Assembly (NCBI GenBank): GCA_934636425.1
Contig: CAKUAV010000007.1
Span: forward strand, 1 to 44,819
Length of the DNA: 44,819 nucleotides
Direction: 5' to 3'
From: an uncultured Clostridia bacterium
Lineage (GTDB): Bacteria; Bacillota; Clostridia; Christensenellales; Aristaeellaceae
The first letter of the stretch is position 1; each line of letters starts with the position of its first letter. Positions 15,891-24,714 of the stretch are shown here, in pieces. The translations under genes were made by a program, and so were the position numbers. The notes under the pieces are model-generated. The model had not been told where the DNA came from. It saw only the letters and a program-made list of their open reading frames with translations, and did no database searches.

Positions 15891-16097
15891 TCAGCGAATG
15901 ATGCGCGCCCGCGCGCCGCTTTTCGCCGCCGCCGAGAGCAGCGCCTCGTCGCTCACGGCCTCGCTCCGCCACACGCGCAGCGCCGATCGTCCCGGCATCG
16001 GCTCGGCCGCCACGACGCCATGGAGCGCCGAAATGGCCGATCGCGCGCGCATCATGGGCTTCAGCCCGCCCTCGAGTGAAATTTCTCTCATACGCAT
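15891..16097 (-). CDS. Small HMA-like (heavy-metal-associated fold) protein lacking the metal-binding cysteines
   Basis: A 68-aa protein whose pattern (MREISLEGGLKPMMRARSAI, later SDEALLSAAAKSGARARII) fits the beta-alpha-beta-beta-alpha-beta order and length of HMA domains. The usual G-M-x-C-x-x-C loop reads GGLKPMMRA, with no Cys. It therefore cannot bind Cu+ in the classical way. The start at 16097 is set by GGGGAGG 9 bases upstream; 16091 is an alternative ATG. It lies 57 bases after the gene at 16155-16736 on the same strand, so the two probably form an operon. The fold assignment is by eye and needs a profile search. Confidence 0.55.
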   Translation of the reverse strand: MRMREISLEGGLKPMMRARSAISALHGVVAAEPMPGRSALRVWRSEAVSDEALLSAAAKSGARARIIR

Positions 16098-16154
16098 AAA
16101 AAAACACCTCCCCGCGCAGTATGTCCTGCGGCGGAAAGGTCTATTCAAAGGCGG

Positions 16155-16736
16155 TCAGCCCAGCGCGTCGAGCGAAACGGCGAAGCATTCGTCGTCCGCA
16201 GCCAGCAGCGCCATGCGCCGATAGTAAGCCTCGGCCGTCTCGTCGTCCAGCCGATCCAGCGCGCGCACCGGCACGAAGCGCAGGCTTTCGACCGTCTCCG
16301 GCAGGGCGCGTCCGCTCACCGACAGGCTGATGACCGGCGTGTCATAGCCGCTCTCCTCATGCGTGTCGATCGACAGGCTCAGCGCATAATCGATGTTCAG
16401 CAGGCGGCCGTCCTGATCGAATATCAGATACCATGCGCACTTGGGCTCTATGCGCTCGTCGGCGATCACGTCATATTCGATTTGCGTCGCCGCATCGCTG
16501 AGGACGAGCCTGTTCAGTATGACCGTGCGCCCGGGCAGAGCGAAGCGCCGCGCGCCGTCAATTTCTGCGGTCGGCCGCGCCGCCGGCGTCACGACGTCCG
16601 GCACGCCCTCGCCGGCGCGCATCCATACCGCCGCCAGAGCGGCCAGCGCGCCGAGAAGAGCGATCAGCGACAGGCAGACCGCCCGGCGAACGGCTCTCCC
16701 GGAGCGCGGCAAAGCATCGGACATATTCTGGGACAT
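16155..16736 (-). CDS. Membrane-anchored extracytoplasmic protein, unknown function (DUF4179/DUF5643-like domain)
   Basis: A 193-aa protein: basic N-terminus, one transmembrane segment at about residues 18-37 (AVCLSLIALLGALAALAAVW), then an extracytoplasmic beta-rich domain with the repeated rhythm VILNRLVLSDAATQIEYDV ... WYLIFDQDGR ... VISLSVSGR. That rhythm resembles the immunoglobulin-like domains found C-terminal to anti-sigma factors (DUF4179/DUF5643). No sigma factor gene is next to it and no cytoplasmic anti-sigma domain is present, so an anti-sigma role is not supported. The start at 16736 has AAGGAGG upstream. First gene of a two-gene operon with the HMA-like protein. Confidence 0.7.
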   Translation of the reverse strand: MSQNMSDALPRSGRAVRRAVCLSLIALLGALAALAAVWMRAGEGVPDVVTPAARPTAEIDGARRFALPGRTVILNRLVLSDAATQIEYDVIADERIEPKCAWYLIFDQDGRLLNIDYALSLSIDTHEESGYDTPVISLSVSGRALPETVESLRFVPVRALDRLDDETAEAYYRRMALLAADDECFAVSLDALG

Positions 16737-16825
16737 ACGGTCGCCTCCTTAAGCGCGCAGACGCGGCATTTTATACCATATTAGACGCGCCGGGCGCTGG
16801 GAGGTTGAGTGGGATGAAAAATTTT

Positions 16826-18709
16826 TCACGAAAAGGGCGCGCCGGTTTCATCGAGCGTGCCGGCCTGGCTGCGGTATTTGGCGGGCGATACGCCGAAATT
16901 GAGCTTGAACAGCCGCGAAAAATAGCTGAGGCTGGGTATGCCGACCGTCTCTGCGATGACGTTGACCGGCAGCCGCGTTGTGAGCAGCATTTCCTTGGCG
17001 CTGTCCAGCCGCTTGCCGGTGACATATTCCGAAAATCCCAGGCCGACCTGATTTTTGAACAGGCGGCTGAGCGTATAGACCGATATGCCGAACGCATCGG
17101 CCACGGCGCTCTGGGACAGATTGGGATCCCTGAAGTTCTCCTGAAGATAGCCGAGTATACGATCGCGCAGCTGCTCTATGCTCTTTGCATCGCCGTCGTC
17201 CTTCGCGCTTTGCTCCGGCTCGAGCGGCGCATCGTCGGGCGCGCTCAGACAGTCGGCATAGGAGATGTGAATGTCGTTGATGCTGTGCACAACGCGGCCG
17301 CTGCGCAGTTCGAACGGCTCCGGAGCGCGCCGCCTGAGATAGGCGGTCATGTAATCCAGCAGCACCGCATTGCGCTCGCCCGCGATCAAATAAATCATCA
17401 CCGTGTGGTCTCTGCCGGGAATGTCGGTGATATAGCAGGTGATGTGCAGCCGCGCGGAAATCTCGGCTGTCAGCGTCCGGCGCTCGATGGTGTTGAGCCG
17501 CTGCGGCGAGAACGTCATGACGCCGAAGCAGCCGCTGTAGCGCGACAGCCCGAGGTTCTCCAGATCGCTCTCGGCAATCGGATGCCCATAGAGGAGATTG
17601 CTCAGCAGCAGATCGATGACCATCATGTTCAGCTCGGATTTTTCATCGTTGATCTGCTCGAACGAGCGGGAAATGACCTCCAGCTCGCTGCCCTCCGCCG
17701 AGCCGGAAAGCGACTTGGCCAGCCGGTAAATCGGATGATAGGTCACATAAATCAGCAGCGCCATGGCGATCAACAGCGCTATGCAGAAGAGCAGCAGCAC
17801 GCGCCGCGCCATATCATAGAACTGCTTCAGACTGCTCGTCAGGCTTTCCTGCGGCATCACGCCGACATAGCGATAGCCCAGAGAATCATACGCGGATTGG
17901 AACACGCGGTAGACCGTGCCCGACCGCGTCAGCGACTGAACGGTCTTTTCCGCATCGAAATCGGAAAAATCAATGACATAATCGGGCGACGTTGTATAGA
18001 GCAGCGCGTTGGTCTCCGCGTCCAGCACGGCGTAATGCATGGCGGACGGCTGCATATCGGCGGAAAACAGCTCGTCCAGGCGGGCAAAGAGCAGCACGCT
18101 CTCGCGCGTCAGCCCCAGCCGCACGCGCACGGCGACATACACCATGGACGTATTCTCGTCATAGAGCGGACAAAACGAGAGTGTCTTTCCGTTCTCATTG
18201 GCCATAAAGGCGCGCATTCGCTCGATCATGTCGTCGCTCTTCAGGCCGAGATAATATCGGGCGTAGCCATAGACGCCGTACTTGCCGCGCCGGGTAATCA
18301 GGCAGTCGTCCGCGGCATAGTAAAGGCCGAAATTCGTGCCGCTGTACTGGTCGAGCGTGTTCATGAACGTATAGTAGTAGTAAGGGCTTTGCTCCAGACT
18401 GGGAATTTGCAGGCTAAACAGCGCGCTCTGGCTGTCCCGGCTGCTCTCGGCAAACTGATAGGCCTCGTTCTGCAAGAGGACAAGCCTGTTGACAAATCGC
18501 TCGGAAAACGCGTCTGTCAGCGCGAGGGCGCTGTTTTCATTGGCGCGCTGCACCTCGTTATAGGAGCGCTGCAGCATGACCGACATGGTGATGACACACG
18601 GAATGAGAAAGAGCGTCATGGAGGTCAGAATCAGCCGCAGGAGATATTTTCTGTGGAACAGACGCCGGACGCGTTCTCCAAACGGGCGGCGCTTTTCGGT
18701 TGAATCCAT
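16826..18709 (-). CDS. Membrane-bound AraC family transcriptional regulator with extracellular sensor
   Basis: Second one-component sensor-regulator of the same design (627 aa). TM1 is at about 25-47 (RLILTSMTLFLIPCVITMSV), an extracytoplasmic sensor of about 255 aa follows, TM2 lies near 300-325 ending TYHPIYRLAKSL, and the double helix-turn-helix at about 525-620 includes LSQSAVADAFGISVYTLSRL and PSLSYFSRLFKLNFGVSPAKYR. It is transcribed away from the importer genes that begin at 18978, whose expression it probably governs. The start at 18709 has GGCGAGGAGTGAGG upstream. It is not a close copy of the regulator at 13032 beyond the shared architecture, which suggests a different ligand. Confidence 0.92.
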   Translation of the reverse strand: MDSTEKRRPFGERVRRLFHRKYLLRLILTSMTLFLIPCVITMSVMLQRSYNEVQRANENSALALTDAFSERFVNRLVLLQNEAYQFAESSRDSQSALFSLQIPSLEQSPYYYYTFMNTLDQYSGTNFGLYYAADDCLITRRGKYGVYGYARYYLGLKSDDMIERMRAFMANENGKTLSFCPLYDENTSMVYVAVRVRLGLTRESVLLFARLDELFSADMQPSAMHYAVLDAETNALLYTTSPDYVIDFSDFDAEKTVQSLTRSGTVYRVFQSAYDSLGYRYVGVMPQESLTSSLKQFYDMARRVLLLFCIALLIAMALLIYVTYHPIYRLAKSLSGSAEGSELEVISRSFEQINDEKSELNMMVIDLLLSNLLYGHPIAESDLENLGLSRYSGCFGVMTFSPQRLNTIERRTLTAEISARLHITCYITDIPGRDHTVMIYLIAGERNAVLLDYMTAYLRRRAPEPFELRSGRVVHSINDIHISYADCLSAPDDAPLEPEQSAKDDGDAKSIEQLRDRILGYLQENFRDPNLSQSAVADAFGISVYTLSRLFKNQVGLGFSEYVTGKRLDSAKEMLLTTRLPVNVIAETVGIPSLSYFSRLFKLNFGVSPAKYRSQAGTLDETGAPFS

Positions 18710-18889
18710 GTAGCGACCTCACTCCTCGCCATTAACGGGCAATTTATCATATGTCGCTATTTTATCACATTTCGTCAGGAAAAGCCATATTTTGCGGCAA
18801 AAAGCAAGTAAATTCATTGTCGAATATTTGCATGGCGAAAAATTGCGCAAAAAAAGGCAAATTCAGCGTCCAAAAGCAAAAATCTAATA

Positions 18890-18918
18890 TTGAATTTGCG
18901 TGGCCAATCCATTAAGAT
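18890..18918 (+). promoter_or_regulatory. Putative promoter of the second importer operon
   Basis: TTGAAT (18890-18895), 17-base spacer, TAAGAT (18913-18918), about 60 bases ahead of the permease start. The 268-base divergent region 18710-18977 is AT-rich compared with its surroundings and has three loosely similar GCAAA-containing stretches (18790-18885) that could bind the AraC-type regulator. Confidence 0.55.
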
Positions 18919-18977
18919 TGTGACAAACACGGCGATCGGTGCGGTTGCCGGCATGACGGGCAAAGGAGAGAACAATC

Positions 18978-19913
18978 ATGGCTCAGACGACGAACGGCGG
19001 CGCAGACTCCTCCCGCAGACTTGGCCTGAGAATCTGGAAGCATCGCGCCTACTATGTGCTGATGCTGCCGGCCATCATCTATGTGCTGATATTCTGCTAT
19101 GCGCCCATGTACGGGCTTCAAATCGCGTTCAAGGATTACAAGGGCGCGCTGGGCATCGTGGGCAGCCGCTGGTGCGGCATGAAGCATTTCATGAGCTTCT
19201 TTAAGAGCTACAATTTCACGCTGCTGATGCGCAACACCATCGTTTTGTCGCTCTACTCGCTCATCGCGGGCTTCCCCATGCCGATCATCATCGCGCTGCT
19301 GCTCAATGAGACGAAGGGGCGCTTCAAGCGCGCCTCGCAGACCATACTCTACGCGCCGCATTTCCTCTCCACGGTGGTCGTCGTGGGCATGATCAACACA
19401 ATGCTCTCGCCCTCCTTCGGCGTGGTCAACACGATCATAGAGGCGTTGGGCGGCGAGCGGATCTACTTTATGACCATGCCCGGCGCGTTCCGGCATCTCT
19501 ACGTCTGGTCGGGCGTCTGGCAGGGCATGGGCTGGGGCGCGATCATCTATCTGGCGGCGCTGGCCGCTGTGGATCCCGAGCTGCACGAGGCCGCGACCAT
19601 CGACGGCGCGAGCCGCATACAGCGCATCCGCTACATCAACATTCCCACGATCGTGCCCACGATCATCATACTGCTGATCATGCGCATGGGCAGTCTGGTG
19701 TCGGTGGGCTATGAGAAGGTCTATCTGCTGCAGAACGACCTGAACGTCGAGGTGTCCGAGGTCATCTCCACCTATGTCTACAAGCGCGGCCTGCTGCAAA
19801 ACAACTACAGCTTCTCGACGGCCGTCGGCCTGTTCAACAACGTCGTCAACATCGCGCTGCTGCTGATCACCAACTTTATCACCCGCCGCGTCAGCGACAC
19901 GAGCCTGTTTTAA
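18978..19913 (+). CDS. ABC sugar importer permease, LplB/MalF type
   Basis: Permease of 311 aa with the LplB hallmark YAPMYGLQIAFKDYKGALG and the EAA loop EAATIDGASRIQRIRYINIP. About six membrane segments. The start at 18978 has AAAGGAGAG upstream. First gene of the operon permease-permease-binding protein, divergent from the AraC-type sensor. It is similar in order and sequence to the minus-strand permease at 11846-12778, so the two systems are paralogous importers with different regulators and only one carries catabolic genes. Confidence 0.94.
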   Translation: MAQTTNGGADSSRRLGLRIWKHRAYYVLMLPAIIYVLIFCYAPMYGLQIAFKDYKGALGIVGSRWCGMKHFMSFFKSYNFTLLMRNTIVLSLYSLIAGFPMPIIIALLLNETKGRFKRASQTILYAPHFLSTVVVVGMINTMLSPSFGVVNTIIEALGGERIYFMTMPGAFRHLYVWSGVWQGMGWGAIIYLAALAAVDPELHEAATIDGASRIQRIRYINIPTIVPTIIILLIMRMGSLVSVGYEKVYLLQNDLNVEVSEVISTYVYKRGLLQNNYSFSTAVGLFNNVVNIALLLITNFITRRVSDTSLF

Positions 19914-19933
19914 CGAAAGGAGGGGAAATCGCC

Positions 19934-20827
19934 ATGTCCAGAATCAGGGCTTCCCGGGGAGATCGGATTTTCAACGCCGTCGTCCATGTCATCATCGCGC
20001 TGATCGTGCTGACGGTGGTCTATCCGCTGGTCTATGTGCTCTCCTGCTCCTTCAGCTCGCCCTCGATGGTCGGCTCGGGCAAGGTCTGGCTGCTGCCCAA
20101 AGGGCTGACGCTGATCGGCTATGAGCGCGTGTTCAAGGATTCCATGATCGTGCGCGGCTATGCCAACACGATCGGCTATACCATCGTCGGCACGCTGATC
20201 AATCTGATCGTCACGATGCCCTGCGGCTACGCGCTCTCCAAAAAGACGCTGCCCGGGCGCGGCGTCTTCATGGCCTTCTTCATGTTCATCATGTACTTCT
20301 CCGGCGGCATGATCCCGACGTTTTTGCTGGTCAACAGCCTGCGGCTGTACAACACGCGCGCCATACTGGTCATACTGGGCGCGTTCAGCACCTACAACTG
20401 CATCATCTGCCGCACGTTCTTCTCGAACATCCCCAAGGAGCTGGAGGAAGCGGCGGAAATTGACGGAAGCTCGGTCTACCGCACGTTTTTCCAGATCGTC
20501 ATGCCGGTCTCGAAGGCGCTGTTGGGCGTCATGGTGCTCTATTTCGCCGTCGGCCACTGGAACTCTTACTTTACGGCGCTCATCTACATCAACAACGAGG
20601 ACTACAAGCCGCTCCAGCTGGTGCTGCGCAACATACTCGTCGAGGAGCAGACCAGCGCGGCCATGATGACCGAAGTGGGCGACGATTACGCCAACGAACG
20701 CCGCCAGCTGGCGCAGCTATTGCGCTATTCAGTCATCGTCGTCTCGGCCGCGCCCATGCTGATGATCTATCCGTTCCTGCAGAAGTATTTCGATCAGGGC
20801 GTGATGATCGGCTCGGTGAAGGGCTGA
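19934..20827 (+). CDS. ABC sugar importer permease, LplC/MalG type
   Basis: Permease of 297 aa. EAA loop EAAEIDGSSVYRTFFQIVMP. Conserved MalG-type tail PFLQKYFDQGVMIGSVKG, comparable to the tail of the paralogue at 10923. The start at 19934 is preceded by AAAGGAGGGG, 20 bases after the first permease gene. It forms the membrane channel with the product of 18978-19913. As with the first system, no ATPase gene is present in the window. Confidence 0.94.
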   Translation: MSRIRASRGDRIFNAVVHVIIALIVLTVVYPLVYVLSCSFSSPSMVGSGKVWLLPKGLTLIGYERVFKDSMIVRGYANTIGYTIVGTLINLIVTMPCGYALSKKTLPGRGVFMAFFMFIMYFSGGMIPTFLLVNSLRLYNTRAILVILGAFSTYNCIICRTFFSNIPKELEEAAEIDGSSVYRTFFQIVMPVSKALLGVMVLYFAVGHWNSYFTALIYINNEDYKPLQLVLRNILVEEQTSAAMMTEVGDDYANERRQLAQLLRYSVIVVSAAPMLMIYPFLQKYFDQGVMIGSVKG

Positions 20828-20892
20828 CGGTTTTCTCATGATTCCATGCTCCATTGGAGCTGAGAATAAATAACAAATGGAGGGATTCTACA

Positions 20893-22434
20893 ATGCGCAA
20901 AACCGTAACCAAGGGATTTTCCGCCCTGCTGGCGCTCGCGCTGGCTCTGACGCTGCTCTGCACCGGCGCTCTGGCCGAAAGCGCGACCTATCCGCTCTTT
21001 GACGAGCCCGTGACCATCACCAGCGTCGTCGTGGACAAGGACATGACGCACGAGCGCTCGCTCTGGACGGAGCTGGGCAAGCTGTGCGGCATCAACTTCG
21101 AATTCACCAATGTCGAAAACGATCAGTTCCCCGTCTACCTCTCCGCGAGCGACTGGCCGGATTTCTTCAACACCGGCATGGGCTCCTCCTACATGAACGA
21201 CTACGGCGTGCTGGGCGGCAAGTTCGTGGATTACGCCACGCTGCTCGAGTACATGCCCTATCTGCAGGAAGTGCTTGCGGAGTTCCCCAACGCCCGCAAG
21301 GCCGTGACCTACAGCGACGGCGGCATGTATCAGCTCCCGCTGATCGACGTGACCTGCACCAGCGGCCACGGCACCAACCGCATGCACTACCGCACCGACC
21401 TGCTGGCCGAGTATGGTCTGGAAGCGCCGACCACCACCGAGGAATTCTATCAGGCCTGCAAGACCGCCTTTGAAAAGACCGGCACCGCGCCGATGATCAG
21501 CATCGCCAAGGGCTTCTTCTATTCCGCGCTGGGCACCGAGGTCAACTGGGACTTCGCCGACGACGGCACGGGCAAGGTCGTCTGGAACAGCTGCGGCGAA
21601 CAGTATAAGCGCTATATCGAGTATATGCACCGCATGTACGCCGAGGGCCTGCTGCACAAGGAATACCTGACCCTCGACAGCACCGCCCGCAACGCGCTGT
21701 GCGCCGACGGCGTGCTCTTCATGGGCAGCGACGGCGCCATGCTGACCGCGGCCGACTTCCCGTCCGGCCACTTCGACATCGACCAGCTCGCGCCCCTCAC
21801 ATCCGAGTGGGACGACACCAAGACCTACATCTCCAACGGCTCCCAGATGGGCAGCGTGAGCGGCTTCGCCATCAACAAGGACTGCCAGTACGCCAAGGAG
21901 CTGGCGCAGTGCTTCGACATCCTCTACGCCAAGGAAGAAGTCGCGCCCGGCACAGGCCTGTACTGCGCCGCCGGCCACTACGGCCCCGAAGGCCACCACT
22001 GGAAGTTCACCAACGACGAAAAGACCGAGTTCACATTCATCTATGACGACAACCCCGACAACGAGCCCGGCAACACCTACACCTACAAGCGCGACATCTA
22101 CAACTACGGCCCGTTCCTGTACACGTTCAAGAAGGTCGTCAACAGCGAGGAGAGCAACACCCGCTCCCGCCAGATCGGCTACATCAACAACCTCAACCCC
22201 TACGTCATCCCCAGCTTCCCGTCGCTGACATTCAACGACGACGAGCAGATGACCATCGACAGCTACTATGCCGACATCAAGACCTACGTCAGCCGCATGG
22301 AAGCCGAATTCATCACCGGCGTGACCGACATTGAGACCGGCTGGGACGCTTACTGCGAGAAGGTCAAGGCCATGGGCATCGACGAGGTGCTGGGCGCGTA
22401 TCAGTCCGCCTACGACCGCTGGAATCAGCTGTAA
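20893..22434 (+). CDS. Extracellular solute-binding protein of the second sugar ABC importer
   Basis: Binding protein of 513 aa. Signal peptide MRKTVTKGFSALLALALALT, with a likely signal-peptidase I site after GALA. The only nearby Cys (TLLC) has Leu at the -1 position and does not make a good lipobox. Family features include SDWPDFFNTGM, YRTDLLAEYGLEAPTTTEEF and the C-terminal WDAYCEKVKAMGIDEVLGAYQ. The start at 20893 is chosen for GGAGGG 9 bases upstream and for the signal peptide. Codon use here is the most biased of the window (few ATA, many C-ending codons), consistent with high expression. A strong terminator follows. Confidence 0.93.
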   Translation: MRKTVTKGFSALLALALALTLLCTGALAESATYPLFDEPVTITSVVVDKDMTHERSLWTELGKLCGINFEFTNVENDQFPVYLSASDWPDFFNTGMGSSYMNDYGVLGGKFVDYATLLEYMPYLQEVLAEFPNARKAVTYSDGGMYQLPLIDVTCTSGHGTNRMHYRTDLLAEYGLEAPTTTEEFYQACKTAFEKTGTAPMISIAKGFFYSALGTEVNWDFADDGTGKVVWNSCGEQYKRYIEYMHRMYAEGLLHKEYLTLDSTARNALCADGVLFMGSDGAMLTAADFPSGHFDIDQLAPLTSEWDDTKTYISNGSQMGSVSGFAINKDCQYAKELAQCFDILYAKEEVAPGTGLYCAAGHYGPEGHHWKFTNDEKTEFTFIYDDNPDNEPGNTYTYKRDIYNYGPFLYTFKKVVNSEESNTRSRQIGYINNLNPYVIPSFPSLTFNDDEQMTIDSYYADIKTYVSRMEAEFITGVTDIETGWDAYCEKVKAMGIDEVLGAYQSAYDRWNQL

Positions 22435-22449
22435 AACAGCATAACATTG

Positions 22450-22490
22450 GCCGCCGAAGCGCTCGTGAAGAACGCTTCGGCGGCTTTTTT
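22450..22490 (+). terminator. Strong rho-independent terminator of the second importer operon
   Basis: Twelve-base arms GCCGCCGAAGCG (22450-22461) and CGCTTCGGCGGC (22473-22484), then six T. It lies 16 bases after the stop codon. Confidence 0.95.
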
Positions 22491-22507
22491 ATGGTTTTGT
22501 ATGAAAA

Positions 22508-22660
22508 ATAAGTTCTCCACGAAAAGCTGAGACATCGAGCGCAGACAACGCCGCACAATGCGAGCAGCACGGCGAAAGGAACCGCTTGGCCCACCTTCTC
22601 GCGGCAAAGCCATGAAATGTGCGGGGTGTACTTGTACTTCCCCCGACTTTCCGTGAAGAA
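22508..22660 (+). repeat. Diverged family A element
   Basis: Ends TTCTCCACGAAAAGCTGA (left) and CGACTTTCCGTGAAGAA (right) are imperfect inverted repeats of the A type. The interior keeps only the AAAGCCATG part of the central palindrome. It is directly followed by a better-preserved A copy. Confidence 0.5.
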
Positions 22661-22665
22661 AAAGT

Positions 22666-22840
22666 GGCTCTTCACAGAAAACTGAGGGAGACAAGGCGCG
22701 GCAGCGAGACGTGAACAGCATGAAAGCAAAGCTTGCACTGCTAAACACGCATTTTTCCTTCTTTGCCCATTCTCTCATGGCGACGCCATGTAATCTGTTG
22801 CTGCAATGGTCTTGCACCCCCCGGTTTTCCGTGAAGAAGC
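22666..22840 (+). repeat. Family A element, intact and uninterrupted
   Basis: About 175 bp. Left end GGCTCTTCACAGAAAACTG, right end CGGTTTTCCGTGAAGAAGC. Core blocks: GCACTGCTAAACACGC and CTCATGGCGACGCCATG. It is flanked by GAAAAAG at 22658-22664 and 22841-22847, a possible 7-base target duplication. It carries the central palindrome once, so it is the empty-site reference for the C insertion at 2254-2499. Positions 22848-23041 hold nothing I can assign. Confidence 0.75.
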
Positions 22841-23041
22841 GAAAAAGCAGCGGGAGATTGCATTCTCTCACAGCAGCCGGCGCGGCTTCGCCATGAAGAG
22901 ATCAATGCCGGGGGAAGCCGCCGGCTTCGCCGCGCATGGCCGCTTCGGACAAATCAAAAACGCCGCTTTTGCGCAACGAGCCTCTTCTTGCGCTGTGAAA
23001 AACGTCTGCGCCATCGCGTCCCATTCTGTCGGCGCGCCGCT

Positions 23042-24388
23042 CTACAGCAGCGAACCGCCCGCGTTCAGAGACGCGCGCACGCTTTTTCCGTCCAGCTCCC
23101 AGACGGGCTGAGCGCTCTTCAGACACAGCGCGGCGGCCACGCCGGCGGCCTCGCCCATCTGATTGCAGTTGACCATCACGCGCAGCGCGCCGAAGGCAAA
23201 TTCCTCGGCGTTGACCATGCGTCCCGCCATGATGAAATTGGCGGCTCTGCGCTGCACGAGCGCCCGGAAGGGCATGGAATAATAGTGCCGATCGGCCGGC
23301 CCCAGCCCCATTTCCTCCCGCCAGTTGGACACGACGGGCACGGGCGATTTGCCCAGATAGGTCTCCACGCGGCCATCCAGATATTTGAACGTCCAGCCCA
23401 TGTTGTCCCGCTGATGATGCACGTCCAAACGATATGTGCCGTGCAGTATGGAATCCTCAAAGTCGCAGCCGTTCAGCAGATCCATCTCTGTCACGCGGTA
23501 GTCCGTCTCGTAATGCCGCGTATCGCGAACGCCGATGTGCGCGCACAGATTGACGATGCGATGCGCGCGCTTTCCATAGGCGTTCGTCATCGCCTCAAAG
23601 GCGAAAGCGCGGCGGCGCCCCTCAATCTCTGCGTATGTCAGATCGGCGGCCTTCGAGCAATCCACGTCGAAAACATGATTGTCCGCGCGGAAATAGACAT
23701 TTTCTGTGCCTGGCAGCCGCCCGCTCCAGCCGGTGTCGTTGTCCAGGCCGAATTCAGCGCCGTGCCGGAGCACCATCTCTTCCAGATGCTCGTCGTCTGT
23801 GCTGCCCGTCATGTAAAAGCAGGCGCTGGGCGGCTGAATGTTCCTGTTTTGATAGCAGGGCAGTCCGACGTCGCGGCACAGATCGCCGTCGCCCGTCGCA
23901 TCGATGAAAAAGCGCGCGCGGATTGCGCCCCGCCCGTCTCTGTTTTCCAAAATGACCGCGTCGATGCGCGCCCCATCCATTTGAAGCGCCGTATAGCGCG
24001 TGTGCAGATAGAGCCGCAGCCCCTCCTCCTGCGCCATCTGATCCAGCGCATAGGCCAGATAGAGAGGATCGAGCCGCGCGCCCGCGCCGTGCGAACGGCC
24101 GGCGTATTCCAGACGGCCGGCTCTGTAGAGCCGCTTCTCCACCTCGTCCGTCAGCCCGCCGATCACCGGCTCGGAAAACGTATCGTCCAGCAGCGTATGC
24201 CAGATATAGACCAGACCGGCGGTCGCCGTGCCGCCCAGCCGCCCCTGATTTTCCACCAGCACAACCTTCAGGCCCATGCGGGCCGCCCGGATCGCCGCGA
24301 ACACGCCCGTGCAGCTCCCGCCGACAACGCACACGTCCGCCTCATCCCAGACGGGAATCTGCCGTGCCGGTTCCCAGATCGTCGTCAT
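23042..24388 (-). CDS. FAD-dependent oxidoreductase (FAD_oxidored family)
   Basis: Flavoprotein of 448 aa. The dinucleotide-binding fold starts at residue 16: DVCVVGGSCTGVFAAI with the G-G-S-x-x-G loop (23-28) and Glu46 ending the second strand (VVLVE). The FAD-family motif GGTATAGL follows at 52-59, and a later ATGDGDLC is the second FAD contact. This is the family often annotated as FAD-dependent oxidoreductase or precorrin-like dehydrogenase near carbohydrate loci. The substrate is unknown. The start at 24388 has GGGGAGG upstream; the frame is open to 24433 without similarity. Monocistronic, with promoter at 24445-24473. Confidence 0.88.
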   Translation of the reverse strand: MTTIWEPARQIPVWDEADVCVVGGSCTGVFAAIRAARMGLKVVLVENQGRLGGTATAGLVYIWHTLLDDTFSEPVIGGLTDEVEKRLYRAGRLEYAGRSHGAGARLDPLYLAYALDQMAQEEGLRLYLHTRYTALQMDGARIDAVILENRDGRGAIRARFFIDATGDGDLCRDVGLPCYQNRNIQPPSACFYMTGSTDDEHLEEMVLRHGAEFGLDNDTGWSGRLPGTENVYFRADNHVFDVDCSKAADLTYAEIEGRRRAFAFEAMTNAYGKRAHRIVNLCAHIGVRDTRHYETDYRVTEMDLLNGCDFEDSILHGTYRLDVHHQRDNMGWTFKYLDGRVETYLGKSPVPVVSNWREEMGLGPADRHYYSMPFRALVQRRAANFIMAGRMVNAEEFAFGALRVMVNCNQMGEAAGVAAALCLKSAQPVWELDGKSVRASLNAGGSLL

Positions 24389-24444
24389 ATCAGCGCCTCC
24401 CCGCTTACAGTCTGCGCCGCCCCGCGGGCGCATCGCTCATACTG

Positions 24445-24473
24445 ATTTTATCATGCGCATTCTCAAAAAGCAA
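24445..24473 (-). promoter_or_regulatory. Putative promoter of the FAD oxidoreductase gene
   Basis: Minus strand: TTGCTT (24468-24473), 17-base spacer, TAAAAT (24445-24450). Confidence 0.6.
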
Positions 24474-24674
24474 CGATAAACCGCCGCGCTTTTCAGACGA
24501 ACGGCGCGCCGATGCAGCCGTTTCAAATTCCTCCGTCCGCTTCTTTTCGAGCGGCTTCAACGGTGGCGCAAGCAGCGCCGCCGGGATCCTCGGGCGCATC
24601 TTTTTCGGCTGCCCGGCTTCAGTGCGCCCATTCTTCGCCGCCCTTTTTTGCCCCTGCGATCGACAATGACGCAC

Positions 24675-24709
24675 AAAAAAACCGAACCTCTTCGTCAGAA
24701 GAGATTCGG
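24675..24709 (-). terminator. Terminator of the tRNA-Val transcript
   Basis: Arms CCGAATCTCTTC and GAAGAGGTTCGG (12 bases, one G-T pair) around a four-base loop, followed by seven T on the minus strand. It begins 6 bases after the CCA end of the tRNA. Confidence 0.95.
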
Positions 24710-24714
24710 CTGTG

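Noticed and set aside
16155..16736. Anti-sigma factor
   Set aside because: Only an extracytoplasmic beta domain and one membrane segment are present; there is no zinc-finger or other cytoplasmic sigma-binding domain and no sigma gene nearby.
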